A stretch of 15,074 bases of DNA, from positions 1 to 15,074 of the forward strand of contig JAEWSL010000042.1 in the NCBI GenBank assembly GCA_023398295.1. Direction: 5' to 3'. Shown here one piece after another: positions 1 through 8,818 of the stretch. The DNA is from Elusimicrobiota bacterium. Its GTDB lineage: Bacteria; Elusimicrobiota; Elusimicrobia; Elusimicrobiales; Elusimicrobiaceae. Positions within the stretch are counted from its first letter, which is position 1; each line of letters begins with the position of its first letter. Both the position numbers and the translations under genes were made by a program. Below the pieces are notes generated by a model that saw only the letters and a list, made by a program, of their open reading frames with translations, was not told where the DNA came from and searched no databases.

Positions 1-2
1 CG

Positions 3-731
3 TATATGCTGGGGGTTATAATAATAGGGCTTGCAAGATGTATTGCCATGGTTATAGTTTGGAACTCCCTTGCCGGCGGCGATTCGGAGTACGCGGCCGG
101 CCTTGTGGCGTTTAACAGCATATTTCAGGTTATTTTCTTTACCGTTTACGCGTGGTTCTTTATTACTTTTTTGCTTCCGCTTTTGGGGTTTGAAGGACGG
201 GACATAGGCGTTAGTACAGCTATGATAGCAAAAAGCGTTTTTATTTATTTGGGCATTCCGTTTTTTGCGGGTATGTTTACAAGGTTTATAGCCCTTAAAA
301 CAAAAGGGGAAGTTTGGTATACTACTAAATTTCTGCCTAAAATAAGCCCGATAACTCTTATTGCGCTTTTGTTTACAATTGTAGTTATGTTTTCAATACA
401 AGGAGGGCAGATTATAGCGATGCCTTTTGACATCGTTAAAATTGCGCTGCCGCTGTGCGTTTATTTTGTGGTAATGTTTATATGCAGTTTTCTGCTTAGC
501 CGAAAGTTTGGGGCGGATTATCCTAAAGCCACGGCCATATCTTTTACGGCGACGGGTAATAATTTTGAGCTTGCCATAGCCGTCAGCATTGCCGTCTTCG
601 GCATAGCCTCAAAAACAGCGTTTGCGACGGTAATCGGGCCTTTGGTGGAAGTCCCCGTGCTTATAGGCCTTGTTAACCTTGCGTTTTACTTCAGGGACAA
701 ATTTTATGCAAACCAGGCCGCGCCAAGATAA
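3..731 (+). CDS. ACR3-family arsenite efflux transporter, 3' part (5' end outside window)
   Basis: Inner-membrane exporter that expels arsenite. The reading frame is already open at the left edge (codon TAT precedes the first ATG at 6), so the N-terminus lies outside the window. About 242 residues are visible against a usual 340-370, so roughly the first third is missing. Family signatures seen are GLARCIAMVIVWN, carrying the conserved cysteine needed for arsenite transport in characterised ACR3 proteins, then EYAAGLVAFNSIFQV and, late in the protein, TATGNNFELAIAVSIAVFG. Several hydrophobic stretches fit the last six to seven of ten membrane helices. It ends NQAAPR at a TAA. Any arsR or arsenate reductase partner would lie upstream and is not visible. 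Family identity is confident; substrate is inferred from the family. Confidence 0.93.
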   Translation, partial: YMLGVIIIGLARCIAMVIVWNSLAGGDSEYAAGLVAFNSIFQVIFFTVYAWFFITFLLPLLGFEGRDIGVSTAMIAKSVFIYLGIPFFAGMFTRFIALKTKGEVWYTTKFLPKISPITLIALLFTIVVMFSIQGGQIIAMPFDIVKIALPLCVYFVVMFICSFLLSRKFGADYPKATAISFTATGNNFELAIAVSIAVFGIASKTAFATVIGPLVEVPVLIGLVNLAFYFRDKFYANQAAPR

Positions 732-887
732 CTTTTGCGGCGGCTCAATTTGCCTTCTGCCGATATCAGCCTAACCGCGGAGCAATCCGATTTTCTTAAA
801 AGACCATTTGTTATTAATATCAGGGATTTTTACGCCGAAATTAAACCTCCTCGCCTTTGATTATGCCCTGTTTTAATAGTGTGGAAA

Positions 888-909
888 GGGGATTGCCCCC
901 GATTTTATT
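888..909 (+). terminator. Weak hairpin plus T-rich tract, possible terminator after the ACR3 gene
   Basis: GGGG (888-891), tetraloop ATTG, CCCC (896-899), followed by a T-rich stretch (GATTTTATTT). The stem has only four GC pairs, so this is a marginal intrinsic terminator about 155 bases after the ACR3 stop. It could be chance. Confidence 0.25.
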
Positions 910-916
910 TGCTACT

Positions 917-947
917 TTGCTACAATGATGACATAAAATGATATAAT
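917..947 (+). promoter_or_regulatory. Candidate sigma-70-type promoter for the alpha-2-macroglobulin/pbpC operon
   Basis: A perfect -10 box TATAAT lies at 942-947. TTGCTA at 917-922 can act as a -35 box, with a longer than ideal 19-base spacer. The distance to the ATG at 1016 gives a leader of about 60 bases. The ribosome site is weak (GAGAAG at 1001-1006, nine bases before the start). The -10 is good and the -35 is doubtful. Confidence 0.4.
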
Positions 948-1015
948 TATTTAGTTTAGATGCGCTTAAAAGTCCTATCCATTACAATTTCGGTAAGGTT
1001 GAGAAGAAATAGCTA

Positions 1016-4000
1016 ATGAAAAAAATCATTTTTTTTGTCTTATCCTTTTTTGTTTTTTATTCCTGCGCTTTTGCGCAGCTTAAGGCAGTTTCTTGTTCTC
1101 CTTCCGGCGCGCTTAACGAAGATCTGCCCTCCCCGCAAATCAGCGTTACTTTTAATAAACCCGTTGCGGCTTTGGGCGCGCAGAATATTCTGGGCGGGGG
1201 GGAGTGCCCTGTAGAAATAGTCCCCGCTGTTGAGGGACAATGCCGCTGGGCCGGCACGCAGACGCTTGTTTTTGTACCCGCAAAACCTCTTGCGAGCGCG
1301 ACAAAATATATGGTAACGGTAAAAAAAGGGATTAAATCGGCCGCAACGGGCGATATCCTTTTGGACGATTTTGTATGGAGTTTTACCACCCCCCTTCTTA
1401 GAGTTAAGTCTGCAATTCCGTATGATAGAGAAAGCTGGGTGTCTCCCGCGCCTAAGATTATGGTTGCTTTTAACCTTCCGGTAAATATAGAAAGTTTTAA
1501 CAAATACACGGAAATTGCCGAAGGCAACAACCGTATTGCTTTTAGGACGCTGCCAATTACGAAAGAGCTTTTTGACACATATTTTCAATATTCCGGCGTT
1601 CCCGCCTCAAACATTGTAATGCTGGAGCCCTTAAATCCCCTTGAAAAAGGCAAGAAATATACTCTTACTCTAAAAGAAGGCCTCAAACCGCTGAACGGCG
1701 ATATAGGAATGCCGCAAAATTATCTTTCAAGTTTTAACACTTACGGCCCGCTTGAACTTATCCAAACGCCCGAAAACAGCTGCCTGCCTTTTGCTCCCTT
1801 TTTAATATTTTCAAATCCCGTAAAGCTGGAGAATATATACAAAAATATTTCCTTTACTCCCGCTATAAATTTTGAGTTTAGCAACGGGGACTACTCCGGC
1901 ACCCCGACTTACCTGCATTTAGAAGGCGATCCGGATAACGTTAAACGAAGTTGTTATAATATCGCCCTTGGCGAGCTTACTTTTAAGCCCGGGCAGACTT
2001 ATAAAGTTAAAATAAACGGGGATTTGGAAGATATTTTCGGGCAGAAACTCGGCCGTGATATTGAGTTTGAATGGGGCAACGACGGCTATTGCCCTTCGCT
2101 TAATTTTAAGGGCGGCTTCGGGGTTTTGGAGAGCTACTTAAAACCCTTTCACCCCGTCGGCGTAGTAAACTTAAAAGACATAAAGCTTGAAAAAAAGAAA
2201 ATAGATTATAATGATTTTATTCCTTTTTACAAACAATCCGAAAACTTGCATTACGGCGGAAAGAAGTTTTTGGAAGGTTCTTTTACGGAAAAATTATGGT
2301 CCCCCTCATCGGTAAGCAACGAAAAACTGAATACTTTTATTGACTTGCGCGAAGAGCTGGCCCCGCAGAAATCGGGAATAGTTTTTACCCAGATTTTAGC
2401 CCCGTGCGAAGACGAGCAAGGGTGTTGGAAAAGGTCTTTTGACGTTGTTACCGATATCGGGCTTACCATAAAAAATTCCCCTCAGGATACGCTTGTATGG
2501 GCCACGTATTTGAAGGACGGCCTTCCGGCCCAAAATAAAGATGTTGAGTTGCGCGACAGAAGCAACAGTATCATTTGGCGGGGTAAGACAGACGAAAACG
2601 GCCTTGCTATGGCCCCAGGCTGGCGGCAGTTTGGCCCGCAGAGTGAAGGTGTCCGCGAAGTTTGGGCCTTTGTAAAAGACGGAGATAATATAGCGGTAAT
2701 TTCCGATACGTTTAACGACGGTATAGAACCTTACCGTTTCAATATATATTCCGACAGTTTCTATTCGTCCCAAGCCCCTTATAAAGTATTTATTTTTACT
2801 GACCGCGGGATATATAAAACCGGCGAAGAGGTTCATATTAAAGCCGTTATAAGAAAGATAAAAGGGAACTCTTTTGCCTATGCCTCAGATGTTTCTTCGG
2901 CCGATCTTATAATAAAGGATTCCCGCGGCAGGGAAGTCTTAAGCAAAACTTTGAACGTTGATAAAAATTCCGCCGCAGATTATGTGTATTCCATTCCTTC
3001 CTCGGCGTCTACGGGGCAGTATCTCGTAAGTCTAAAAATCGGGAAGCACAGTTTCTTTGATGATTTTAACGTGGAAGCCGTAAAACCTGCGGAATTTAAG
3101 GTGCAGCTCAATTCCCTTGCCAAGATTTATTTTGCAGGCGGTAAGGCTGATTTCGGGGTAAACGCGCGTTATATGTTTGGCGCGCCTCTTGACGGGGCCG
3201 AGGTTAAGTGGAATATAGATCTTTATCCTTTATCGTATACTCCCGAGGGATGGAAAGAATATGAGTTTTCGGACTCGTTTTCGGCGTATGGGGCCGACCG
3301 TCAAAGAACAGATCTTTTAACCCGCACTCTTAGGCTGGACGATAAGGGAGAGGGCGCTATCTCCGTAGATATACCAAATATTGACTATGCGGCTTCACTT
3401 TCCGCGCAGGCGACGGTTTTAAGCCCGCAAAACCAGCAGCTTTTTGCGCGCAGTTCCGTAGAAGTTTTGTCTGCAGATGTTTTTGTAGGCATAAAGAAGC
3501 CCTCTTATACTACTTCGGCGGGCAAGCCTTTTAAGGTTGATATCGTCGTCACGGACTCGCAGGGCGTCCCCCTGCCCGCCGCAGAGATAGAAGGCAAACT
3601 TGTGCGCAGAGAATACCTGGGAGCAAGAAAAACCGGTCTTAGCGGAAGGCTTGAGTGGGTAAATTCCCAAACCATAACGGAGATGAAAAAGTTTACTTTA
3701 TCTGCCGCCGACGGCAAAACGCAATGGGCTTATACTCCTTCCCAAACGGGAGAATATTATATTATCTTAAAATCCAAAGATAAACAGGGCCGCCAAAATA
3801 CAAGCAGCACCAGTTTTTATGTTTCGGGCAAGGGGACGGTTTCGTGGGAGCAGACCGAAGACGATATCTTACAACTTGTATCCGATAAAAAAAGCTATTC
3901 CCCGGGAGAAACGGCAAAAATATTAATAAAATCGCCTCTTAAAGACGCTCGCGCGCTTGTTACCGTGGAGCGCGAGGGCATTTTATATAAGCAGATTATA

Positions 4001-6577
4001 GAGGTAAAAGATAGTGCGTGGCAGATAGAAATACCCGTCTCGGAGGATTTTGCCCCTAATGTTTTTGTAAGCGTAGTTCTTGTGCAGGGCAGAACGGGCA
4101 AAAATACTTTCGCCAAAGACGGGTCGGACCTTGCAAAACCAAAAGCCAAGTTCGGCTATATAGCCTTAGACGTTTCCCCGCGCGCCTACAAACTTGATAC
4201 GCAGATAAAAACCGATAAAACCTCCTACGAACCCAAGCAGGAAGTTAAGCTTGATATAAAAGTCAATAACTATGAGGGCAAAGCGGAGGAAGCGACTTTG
4301 AGCGTCTTTGCGGTGGACGAAGGCATGCTGGCGCTGGACAGGTATAATACGCCCGATATCTTCGGCTATTTTTATTCCCAAGCGCCGCTTTTTGTAAGAA
4401 CGGCCGATAACAGGCTTTTCCTTATCGGGCAGCGCAGCTTCGGGGAAAAGGGAGAGAACAGGGGCGGCGGCGGATATGAATCAGACGCCGCGCCGCGCGG
4501 CGTTGATCTGAGGAGCGACTTTCGCTTTACCCCGTTTTATGCCGCAACGGTAAAAACGGATAAAGACGGCATTGCGCAGTTAAGTTTTACTCTGCCCGAT
4601 AATCTTACTAAATTTCGCATAATGGCCGTTGCCGCCGCGGAAGATAAGTTCGGCTCCGCCCAAACTTACATACAAGTTTCAAAGCCTGTTGCAATAAAAC
4701 CTTTTCTGCCGCGTTTTGCGCGCATAGGAGATACTTTTGACTGCGGCTTTACAGTCTATAATTATACCGAGGCGGATAATTTGGAAACCTCTTTTACTTC
4801 TACGCTTAAAGGCGGGATAATCTTTAAGGAAAACCCGCGCTCAAAAGCGGTTCTGGGCTCCGGCAAAAGCCTAACCGTAAGGGGGAAGTGTTTTGCAAAA
4901 GAAATGCGCGAGGCGGAGTTTAACTTTACCGCCCAAAACGCGCAGGGCAGCGACGGGATTAAAATTAAACTGCCCGTGCTGGGCCTCAGCGCGCAGCAGC
5001 ATTTTGCAACCTCCGGCGCAACGCAGAAAGCCGAAAGCGAGGCTTTCCAAAAACCTTCCGATATTTTAGCCGATACGCCTTCTTCTCTTGAAATTACCTT
5101 AGGCTCAAGCGCGGCGCTTAACATAAATTCCGCGGCGCAGTATCTTGCAGAATATCCTTATTATTGTTTGGAGCAGCGCATGTCCAAACTTACGCCGTAT
5201 ATCTTCGGGGATAATAAGGGTGCTCTTGACAAAGAGACGCAGGAAAGCCTAAATAAAGTTATTGCCTACCAGGCGCCCTCCGGCGGGCTTGCTTATTGGA
5301 CAAACGCGTCCGCAGGGGATCCTTATCTGACGGCGTACACGCTTGATATTCTCTTTTCCGCTAAAAAGGCGGGATACGCGGTAGATAAAGATATGGCCGG
5401 CAAAGCGCTGGCGTGGCTTAATTCTTATTTATCTTCGGCTAAGTTTACAACTTCGTATCGCTACACTTCCGTTGAAAACAATATCGCCAGAGCATACGCC
5501 GTTTATGTTCTTGCTCTTTACGGGCACAGTAACGCGGGGGCCTATTTCAGCAATATGTATTCTTTACGTCAAAATCTTTGCGCCGAGGCGGAGGTTTATC
5601 TTCTCAAAGCGGCCAATATTCTTAAACTGCAAAGTTCTTACGAAGTTTTGAAACAGGATATTTTGAATTATGCCCAAATAAGCAATACGGAAATGCACTT
5701 TGAAGCCGCTTCTAATTTATGGATATATTCCGACAACATAAAAATAACGGCGCTTGCTTTGGAGGGTTTGCTCGGCGGCGGCGGGTTTGAAGGGGATTTT
5801 AAGGCTGCGGCGTGGCTTAATAATTCTGTTAAAAATTCTCCCTCTTTTGGCACCACAACGGATAATGCTTTGGCTTTCAGGGCTTTAAGCGCTTATGTAA
5901 AAGCCAAGGAAAGCAATACTGATTTTGCCGCTTCGGTTCTGCTTAATGGCGCGCCTTTTGCCAAGGCGGACTTCCGCGGCAAAAACAATCCTTTGCGGAC
6001 TTTTAAGGAAAGCTTAACGCAGTTGTTCGGAGATAAAAATATCGCTAAAGCCTATTTCTCAAAAAAGGGCGAAGGAACTCTTTATTATAAAGCGGCGTTA
6101 AATTATTATGCGCGGCCCTCGCAGGAGGCGCAAAACGCGGGTTTCGGAGTAAGCAAAACCATAATTCCCGCGGGCCCTCTGCAGGAAGGGCAGACCGTTA
6201 CCGTGGAAATAACCGTTTCAAACGATCAGGAGAGGAGTTTTGTCGTAATAGACGACGCTCTTCCCGCGGGTTTTGAGGTTATAAATAAGGCGCTTGCGAC
6301 GGAAGGCAGTTCCTCTTCCTACGACAAATATTCTGAGGGTTCTTACGATTCTGAGGGTTCTGGCTCAGTTCGCAGCGATTTAGTTCGCAGCGAAACTTAT
6401 GACGACCATATAGCCGCCTTTGTGGACTTAATGCCTCAGGGCGAATATACTTTTCGCTATCAGGCAAGAGTCATAGCGTCAGGCGCTTTTGCTTTGCCTG
6501 CGGCGACTGTAAGCCAGATGTATGCCCCCGACGTTTGGGGACGTTCCCGCTCCGAGGCCGCCTTACAGGTAAAATGA
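1016..6577 (+). CDS. Bacterial alpha-2-macroglobulin family protein (YfhM-like), thioester-containing
   Basis: Large exported protease-trapping protein of 1853 residues, slightly longer than E. coli YfhM (about 1650). The N-terminus MKKIIFFVLSFFVFYSCAFAQ is an export signal. Cleavage could follow AFA (signal peptidase I, before Gln21), or FYSC could be a degenerate lipobox (Cys17). Two Big_5/MG1-like repeats with 'V-FN-PV' strands span about 20-130 and 145-245. An MG2-type motif DRGIYKTGEEVHIK begins at 596, with further MG domains near 820-910, 950-1030 and 1050-1110. A Gly-rich stretch near 1150-1170 sits where bait regions occur, followed by LPDNLTKFRIMAVA (about 1195). The thioester motif CLEQ has Cys1384 and Gln1387, in an alpha-helical domain of about 1360-1650. 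The C-terminal beta domain ends YAPDVWGRS. The stop overlaps the next gene (ATGA), as expected for the yfhM-pbpC pairing. Known YfhM-type proteins act in the periplasm; the target here is inferred. Confidence 0.95.
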   Translation: MKKIIFFVLSFFVFYSCAFAQLKAVSCSPSGALNEDLPSPQISVTFNKPVAALGAQNILGGGECPVEIVPAVEGQCRWAGTQTLVFVPAKPLASATKYMVTVKKGIKSAATGDILLDDFVWSFTTPLLRVKSAIPYDRESWVSPAPKIMVAFNLPVNIESFNKYTEIAEGNNRIAFRTLPITKELFDTYFQYSGVPASNIVMLEPLNPLEKGKKYTLTLKEGLKPLNGDIGMPQNYLSSFNTYGPLELIQTPENSCLPFAPFLIFSNPVKLENIYKNISFTPAINFEFSNGDYSGTPTYLHLEGDPDNVKRSCYNIALGELTFKPGQTYKVKINGDLEDIFGQKLGRDIEFEWGNDGYCPSLNFKGGFGVLESYLKPFHPVGVVNLKDIKLEKKKIDYNDFIPFYKQSENLHYGGKKFLEGSFTEKLWSPSSVSNEKLNTFIDLREELAPQKSGIVFTQILAPCEDEQGCWKRSFDVVTDIGLTIKNSPQDTLVWATYLKDGLPAQNKDVELRDRSNSIIWRGKTDENGLAMAPGWRQFGPQSEGVREVWAFVKDGDNIAVISDTFNDGIEPYRFNIYSDSFYSSQAPYKVFIFTDRGIYKTGEEVHIKAVIRKIKGNSFAYASDVSSADLIIKDSRGREVLSKTLNVDKNSAADYVYSIPSSASTGQYLVSLKIGKHSFFDDFNVEAVKPAEFKVQLNSLAKIYFAGGKADFGVNARYMFGAPLDGAEVKWNIDLYPLSYTPEGWKEYEFSDSFSAYGADRQRTDLLTRTLRLDDKGEGAISVDIPNIDYAASLSAQATVLSPQNQQLFARSSVEVLSADVFVGIKKPSYTTSAGKPFKVDIVVTDSQGVPLPAAEIEGKLVRREYLGARKTGLSGRLEWVNSQTITEMKKFTLSAADGKTQWAYTPSQTGEYYIILKSKDKQGRQNTSSTSFYVSGKGTVSWEQTEDDILQLVSDKKSYSPGETAKILIKSPLKDARALVTVEREGILYKQIIEVKDSAWQIEIPVSEDFAPNVFVSVVLVQGRTGKNTFAKDGSDLAKPKAKFGYIALDVSPRAYKLDTQIKTDKTSYEPKQEVKLDIKVNNYEGKAEEATLSVFAVDEGMLALDRYNTPDIFGYFYSQAPLFVRTADNRLFLIGQRSFGEKGENRGGGGYESDAAPRGVDLRSDFRFTPFYAATVKTDKDGIAQLSFTLPDNLTKFRIMAVAAAEDKFGSAQTYIQVSKPVAIKPFLPRFARIGDTFDCGFTVYNYTEADNLETSFTSTLKGGIIFKENPRSKAVLGSGKSLTVRGKCFAKEMREAEFNFTAQNAQGSDGIKIKLPVLGLSAQQHFATSGATQKAESEAFQKPSDILADTPSSLEITLGSSAALNINSAAQYLAEYPYYCLEQRMSKLTPYIFGDNKGALDKETQESLNKVIAYQAPSGGLAYWTNASAGDPYLTAYTLDILFSAKKAGYAVDKDMAGKALAWLNSYLSSAKFTTSYRYTSVENNIARAYAVYVLALYGHSNAGAYFSNMYSLRQNLCAEAEVYLLKAANILKLQSSYEVLKQDILNYAQISNTEMHFEAASNLWIYSDNIKITALALEGLLGGGGFEGDFKAAAWLNNSVKNSPSFGTTTDNALAFRALSAYVKAKESNTDFAASVLLNGAPFAKADFRGKNNPLRTFKESLTQLFGDKNIAKAYFSKKGEGTLYYKAALNYYARPSQEAQNAGFGVSKTIIPAGPLQEGQTVTVEITVSNDQERSFVVIDDALPAGFEVINKALATEGSSSSYDKYSEGSYDSEGSGSVRSDLVRSETYDDHIAAFVDLMPQGEYTFRYQARVIASGAFALPAATVSQMYAPDVWGRSRSEAALQVK
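6331..6393 (+). repeat. Two adjacent short direct repeats inside the alpha-2-macroglobulin gene
   Basis: TTCTGAGGGTTCT occurs at 6331-6343 and again at 6349-6361 (18-base period). AGTTCGCAGCGA occurs at 6367-6378 and 6382-6393 (15-base period). Both periods are multiples of three. They encode a Ser/Gly/Asp-rich linker with two SEGS-type units and two VRS units, inserted before the conserved C-terminal strand DDHIAAFVDLMPQG. This looks like slippage-prone expansion of a surface loop. Confidence 0.7.
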
Positions 6578-8736
6578 GGCTAAAGTTAAACCGTATTTGT
6601 ATCTTATCAATATTTATCTTATTTTGCGCCGCAGATTTGCTGGCCGCGGCGCAAAATACTGTTTTTGCGCCCTCGTGCGACGTTACCGACAGATACCATA
6701 TTCCGTTAAGAAATATCCTCTCGGGCAAAGATAATTATTTCCAGCCGGTGGATATTGATAATGTAAGCCCTTATTTTGTGCTGGCCGTTTTGGCGGCGGA
6801 AGATAAGCGTTTTTTTGAACACGGCGGCGTGGACTTAAAGGCCATAGCCAGAGCAATGTGGCAGAATATAAGCGGGGGCAAAATAGTTTCCGGCGCCTCA
6901 ACCATTACCCAGCAGCTTGTCAGCGCAAGTAATCCCAAAAACAAGAACATTATCTCAAAAATCGGGCAGGCCGCGGGCGCGCTTAAGTTGGAAAAAGAAA
7001 TGTCCAAACGCCAGATACTGCAGGCCTATTTTAACACGGTAAATCTGGGCGGCAATATTTACGGGGTGGAAACGGCAGCGCGGATATATTTTAGCTCAAA
7101 GGCCTGCGCGTTATCTCTGTCGCAGGCGGCTTTTCTGGCGGGGATAATAAAATCGCCTGCGAGATATAACCCGCGTAAAAATTTTCCCGCCGCGCTCAAA
7201 CGCCGCGACGCGGTTTTGGGCCTTATGTACGAAAACGGTTTCATCAACGATGAACTTTATAAAACCGCGCTTGAAGAGAAAATTGAACTGACTTCAAACC
7301 CCTCCGCTTTTACCGCCCCGCATTACAGCGAGTTTATTGCCGCAAAAGTTCCCGATTGTAAAGGGGAAATACAAACCGCGATAGACGGTAATATACAAAG
7401 TTTTATAGAAGGCCTGCTGCCTTCTTATCTTGAAAAACTTAAGACGCACCGCGTTACAAACGCCGCCGTAGTGGTGCTTGATAACGCCTCGGGCGATATA
7501 CTTGCCTTTGCGGGCTCGGCCGATTACTTTAACGCCGAGGCGCAGGGCTTTGTAAACGGAGCCCTTGCCTTAAGACAGCCCGGATCTGCCCTAAAACCCT
7601 TTGTCTATGCGGCCGCGTTTGAAAACGGTTACCTGCCTTCGGATAAAATAAATGACGAAGATACTTTTTTCAAAGGCGGTTTCCGCCCGCGTAATTATGA
7701 CGAAGGCTTCCACGGTTCCGTAAGTTTGCGCCGAGCTCTGGCATGTTCCTACAATATCCCCGCAGCCGCGCTTACCGACTCGCTTAGCGCGGGCAAAGTG
7801 CTTGACACTTTGCGCAAATGCGGCTTTATCTCGCTTACAAAAACCGCGCAGGAGTACGGCCTTGGCATATCGCTGGGCAACGGGGAAGTTACCCTCCTTG
7901 AGCTTGCAAACGCTTACCGCGTGCTTGCAAACGGCGGGGAGTGGAGCCCGTTAAGATACGCCCTTAATCCTTTAATTTTGCAGGAGGGTAAAGCGCGGCG
8001 CGTATTTTCCGAAGAAAGCGCGTTTATGGTAACCAATATTTTAAGCGATAATAATGCAAGAAGCCCCGCTTTTGGTTTTAACTCCCCGCTTAATTTGCCT
8101 TTTGCTTTTGCCGCTAAAACAGGGACCTCAAAAGATTATAGGGATAATATCGCCGCGGGTTACAACAGGCGTTTTACCGCCGCCGTGTGGGTGGGCAATT
8201 TCAACGGGGAGTCTATGAGAAAAGTCTCCGGCATAACCGGCGCGGCCCCGCTGCTCGGATATATTTTTATGTTTTTACAGGCGCATTACCCGCAGGAAGC
8301 GGCGGAAAATAAAAGAAATTCTTTTGATAAACCTTCCGGCATTGTCCGCGCGGAAATATGCCAGGTAAGCGGTTTGCTTGCGGGAACAAATTGTTCGTAC
8401 CGCACGGAGGAAGTTTTCCCCCGGGGCAAAGCCCCACAAAAAACCTGCGGCTTGTCTAAAGAGGAGCACAGCGGCCAAAAACCGCAAAGTTCCCTGCCGA
8501 CGAAGCAAGGCATATTATTCCCTTCGGACGGGGACGTCTTCAAGCTGGACCCTTCCGTCCCCGCCCGAGGGCAGCAATTGCTTTTCAAGGCCAATTTGCA
8601 AGGGAAATGGATACTTAACGGACAAGAATATAAATGCCCGCAGGAATGCTTTTGGCCGCTTAAAGAGGGGGAGTTTACCTTAGAACTTCTCACTCCCTCT
8701 AAGACATATTCCGTTAAATTTACGGTATTGAAATAA
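6574..8736 (+). CDS. pbpC: Penicillin-binding protein 1C, bifunctional glycosyltransferase/transpeptidase
   Basis: Inner-membrane peptidoglycan synthase of 720 residues (E. coli PBP1C is about 770). I chose the ATG at 6574 because it overlaps the upstream stop as ATGA and is followed by a basic N-terminus and one hydrophobic segment (about 7-25); an in-frame ATG at 6535 would lie inside the upstream gene and add 13 unlikely residues. GT51 motifs are EDKRFFEHGG with catalytic Glu76, STITQQL starting at Ser109, and NTVNLGGNIYGVETAA. The transpeptidase triad is complete: SALK (nucleophile Ser338, Lys341), SYN (Ser392-Asn394) and KTG (515-517). A C-terminal beta domain of the BiPBP_C type covers about 640-720, preceded by a Cys-containing linker. 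Translational coupling to the alpha-2-macroglobulin supports the known model in which the trap guards the periplasm when the wall is breached and PBP1C repairs it. Confidence 0.95.
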   Translation: MRLKLNRICILSIFILFCAADLLAAAQNTVFAPSCDVTDRYHIPLRNILSGKDNYFQPVDIDNVSPYFVLAVLAAEDKRFFEHGGVDLKAIARAMWQNISGGKIVSGASTITQQLVSASNPKNKNIISKIGQAAGALKLEKEMSKRQILQAYFNTVNLGGNIYGVETAARIYFSSKACALSLSQAAFLAGIIKSPARYNPRKNFPAALKRRDAVLGLMYENGFINDELYKTALEEKIELTSNPSAFTAPHYSEFIAAKVPDCKGEIQTAIDGNIQSFIEGLLPSYLEKLKTHRVTNAAVVVLDNASGDILAFAGSADYFNAEAQGFVNGALALRQPGSALKPFVYAAAFENGYLPSDKINDEDTFFKGGFRPRNYDEGFHGSVSLRRALACSYNIPAAALTDSLSAGKVLDTLRKCGFISLTKTAQEYGLGISLGNGEVTLLELANAYRVLANGGEWSPLRYALNPLILQEGKARRVFSEESAFMVTNILSDNNARSPAFGFNSPLNLPFAFAAKTGTSKDYRDNIAAGYNRRFTAAVWVGNFNGESMRKVSGITGAAPLLGYIFMFLQAHYPQEAAENKRNSFDKPSGIVRAEICQVSGLLAGTNCSYRTEEVFPRGKAPQKTCGLSKEEHSGQKPQSSLPTKQGILFPSDGDVFKLDPSVPARGQQLLFKANLQGKWILNGQEYKCPQECFWPLKEGEFTLELLTPSKTYSVKFTVLK

Positions 8737-8818
8737 AAAGATATATTTCCTTTCTCTTTTTTGGCGGTTTTAAGTATGCAAATTGAGCCTTACTTAGGCG
8801 AAGATGGCAAAAGGCGTC

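Noticed and set aside
1040..1588. Long minus-strand frames opposite the start of the alpha-2-macroglobulin gene (1040-1588 and 1057-1578)
   Set aside because: They are antisense to a gene with clear domains and export signal, overlap each other in two frames, and have no recognisable motifs or ribosome sites.
6535..6573. Earlier in-frame start for PBP1C at 6535
   Set aside because: It would add 13 residues inside the upstream gene and put a polar stretch before the membrane segment; the ATGA overlap at 6574 is the better start.
8286..8693. Frames at 8286-8693 (minus) and 8378-8683 (plus) within pbpC
   Set aside because: Out of frame with the conserved PBP1C C-terminal domain; they are by-products of its GC-rich codons.
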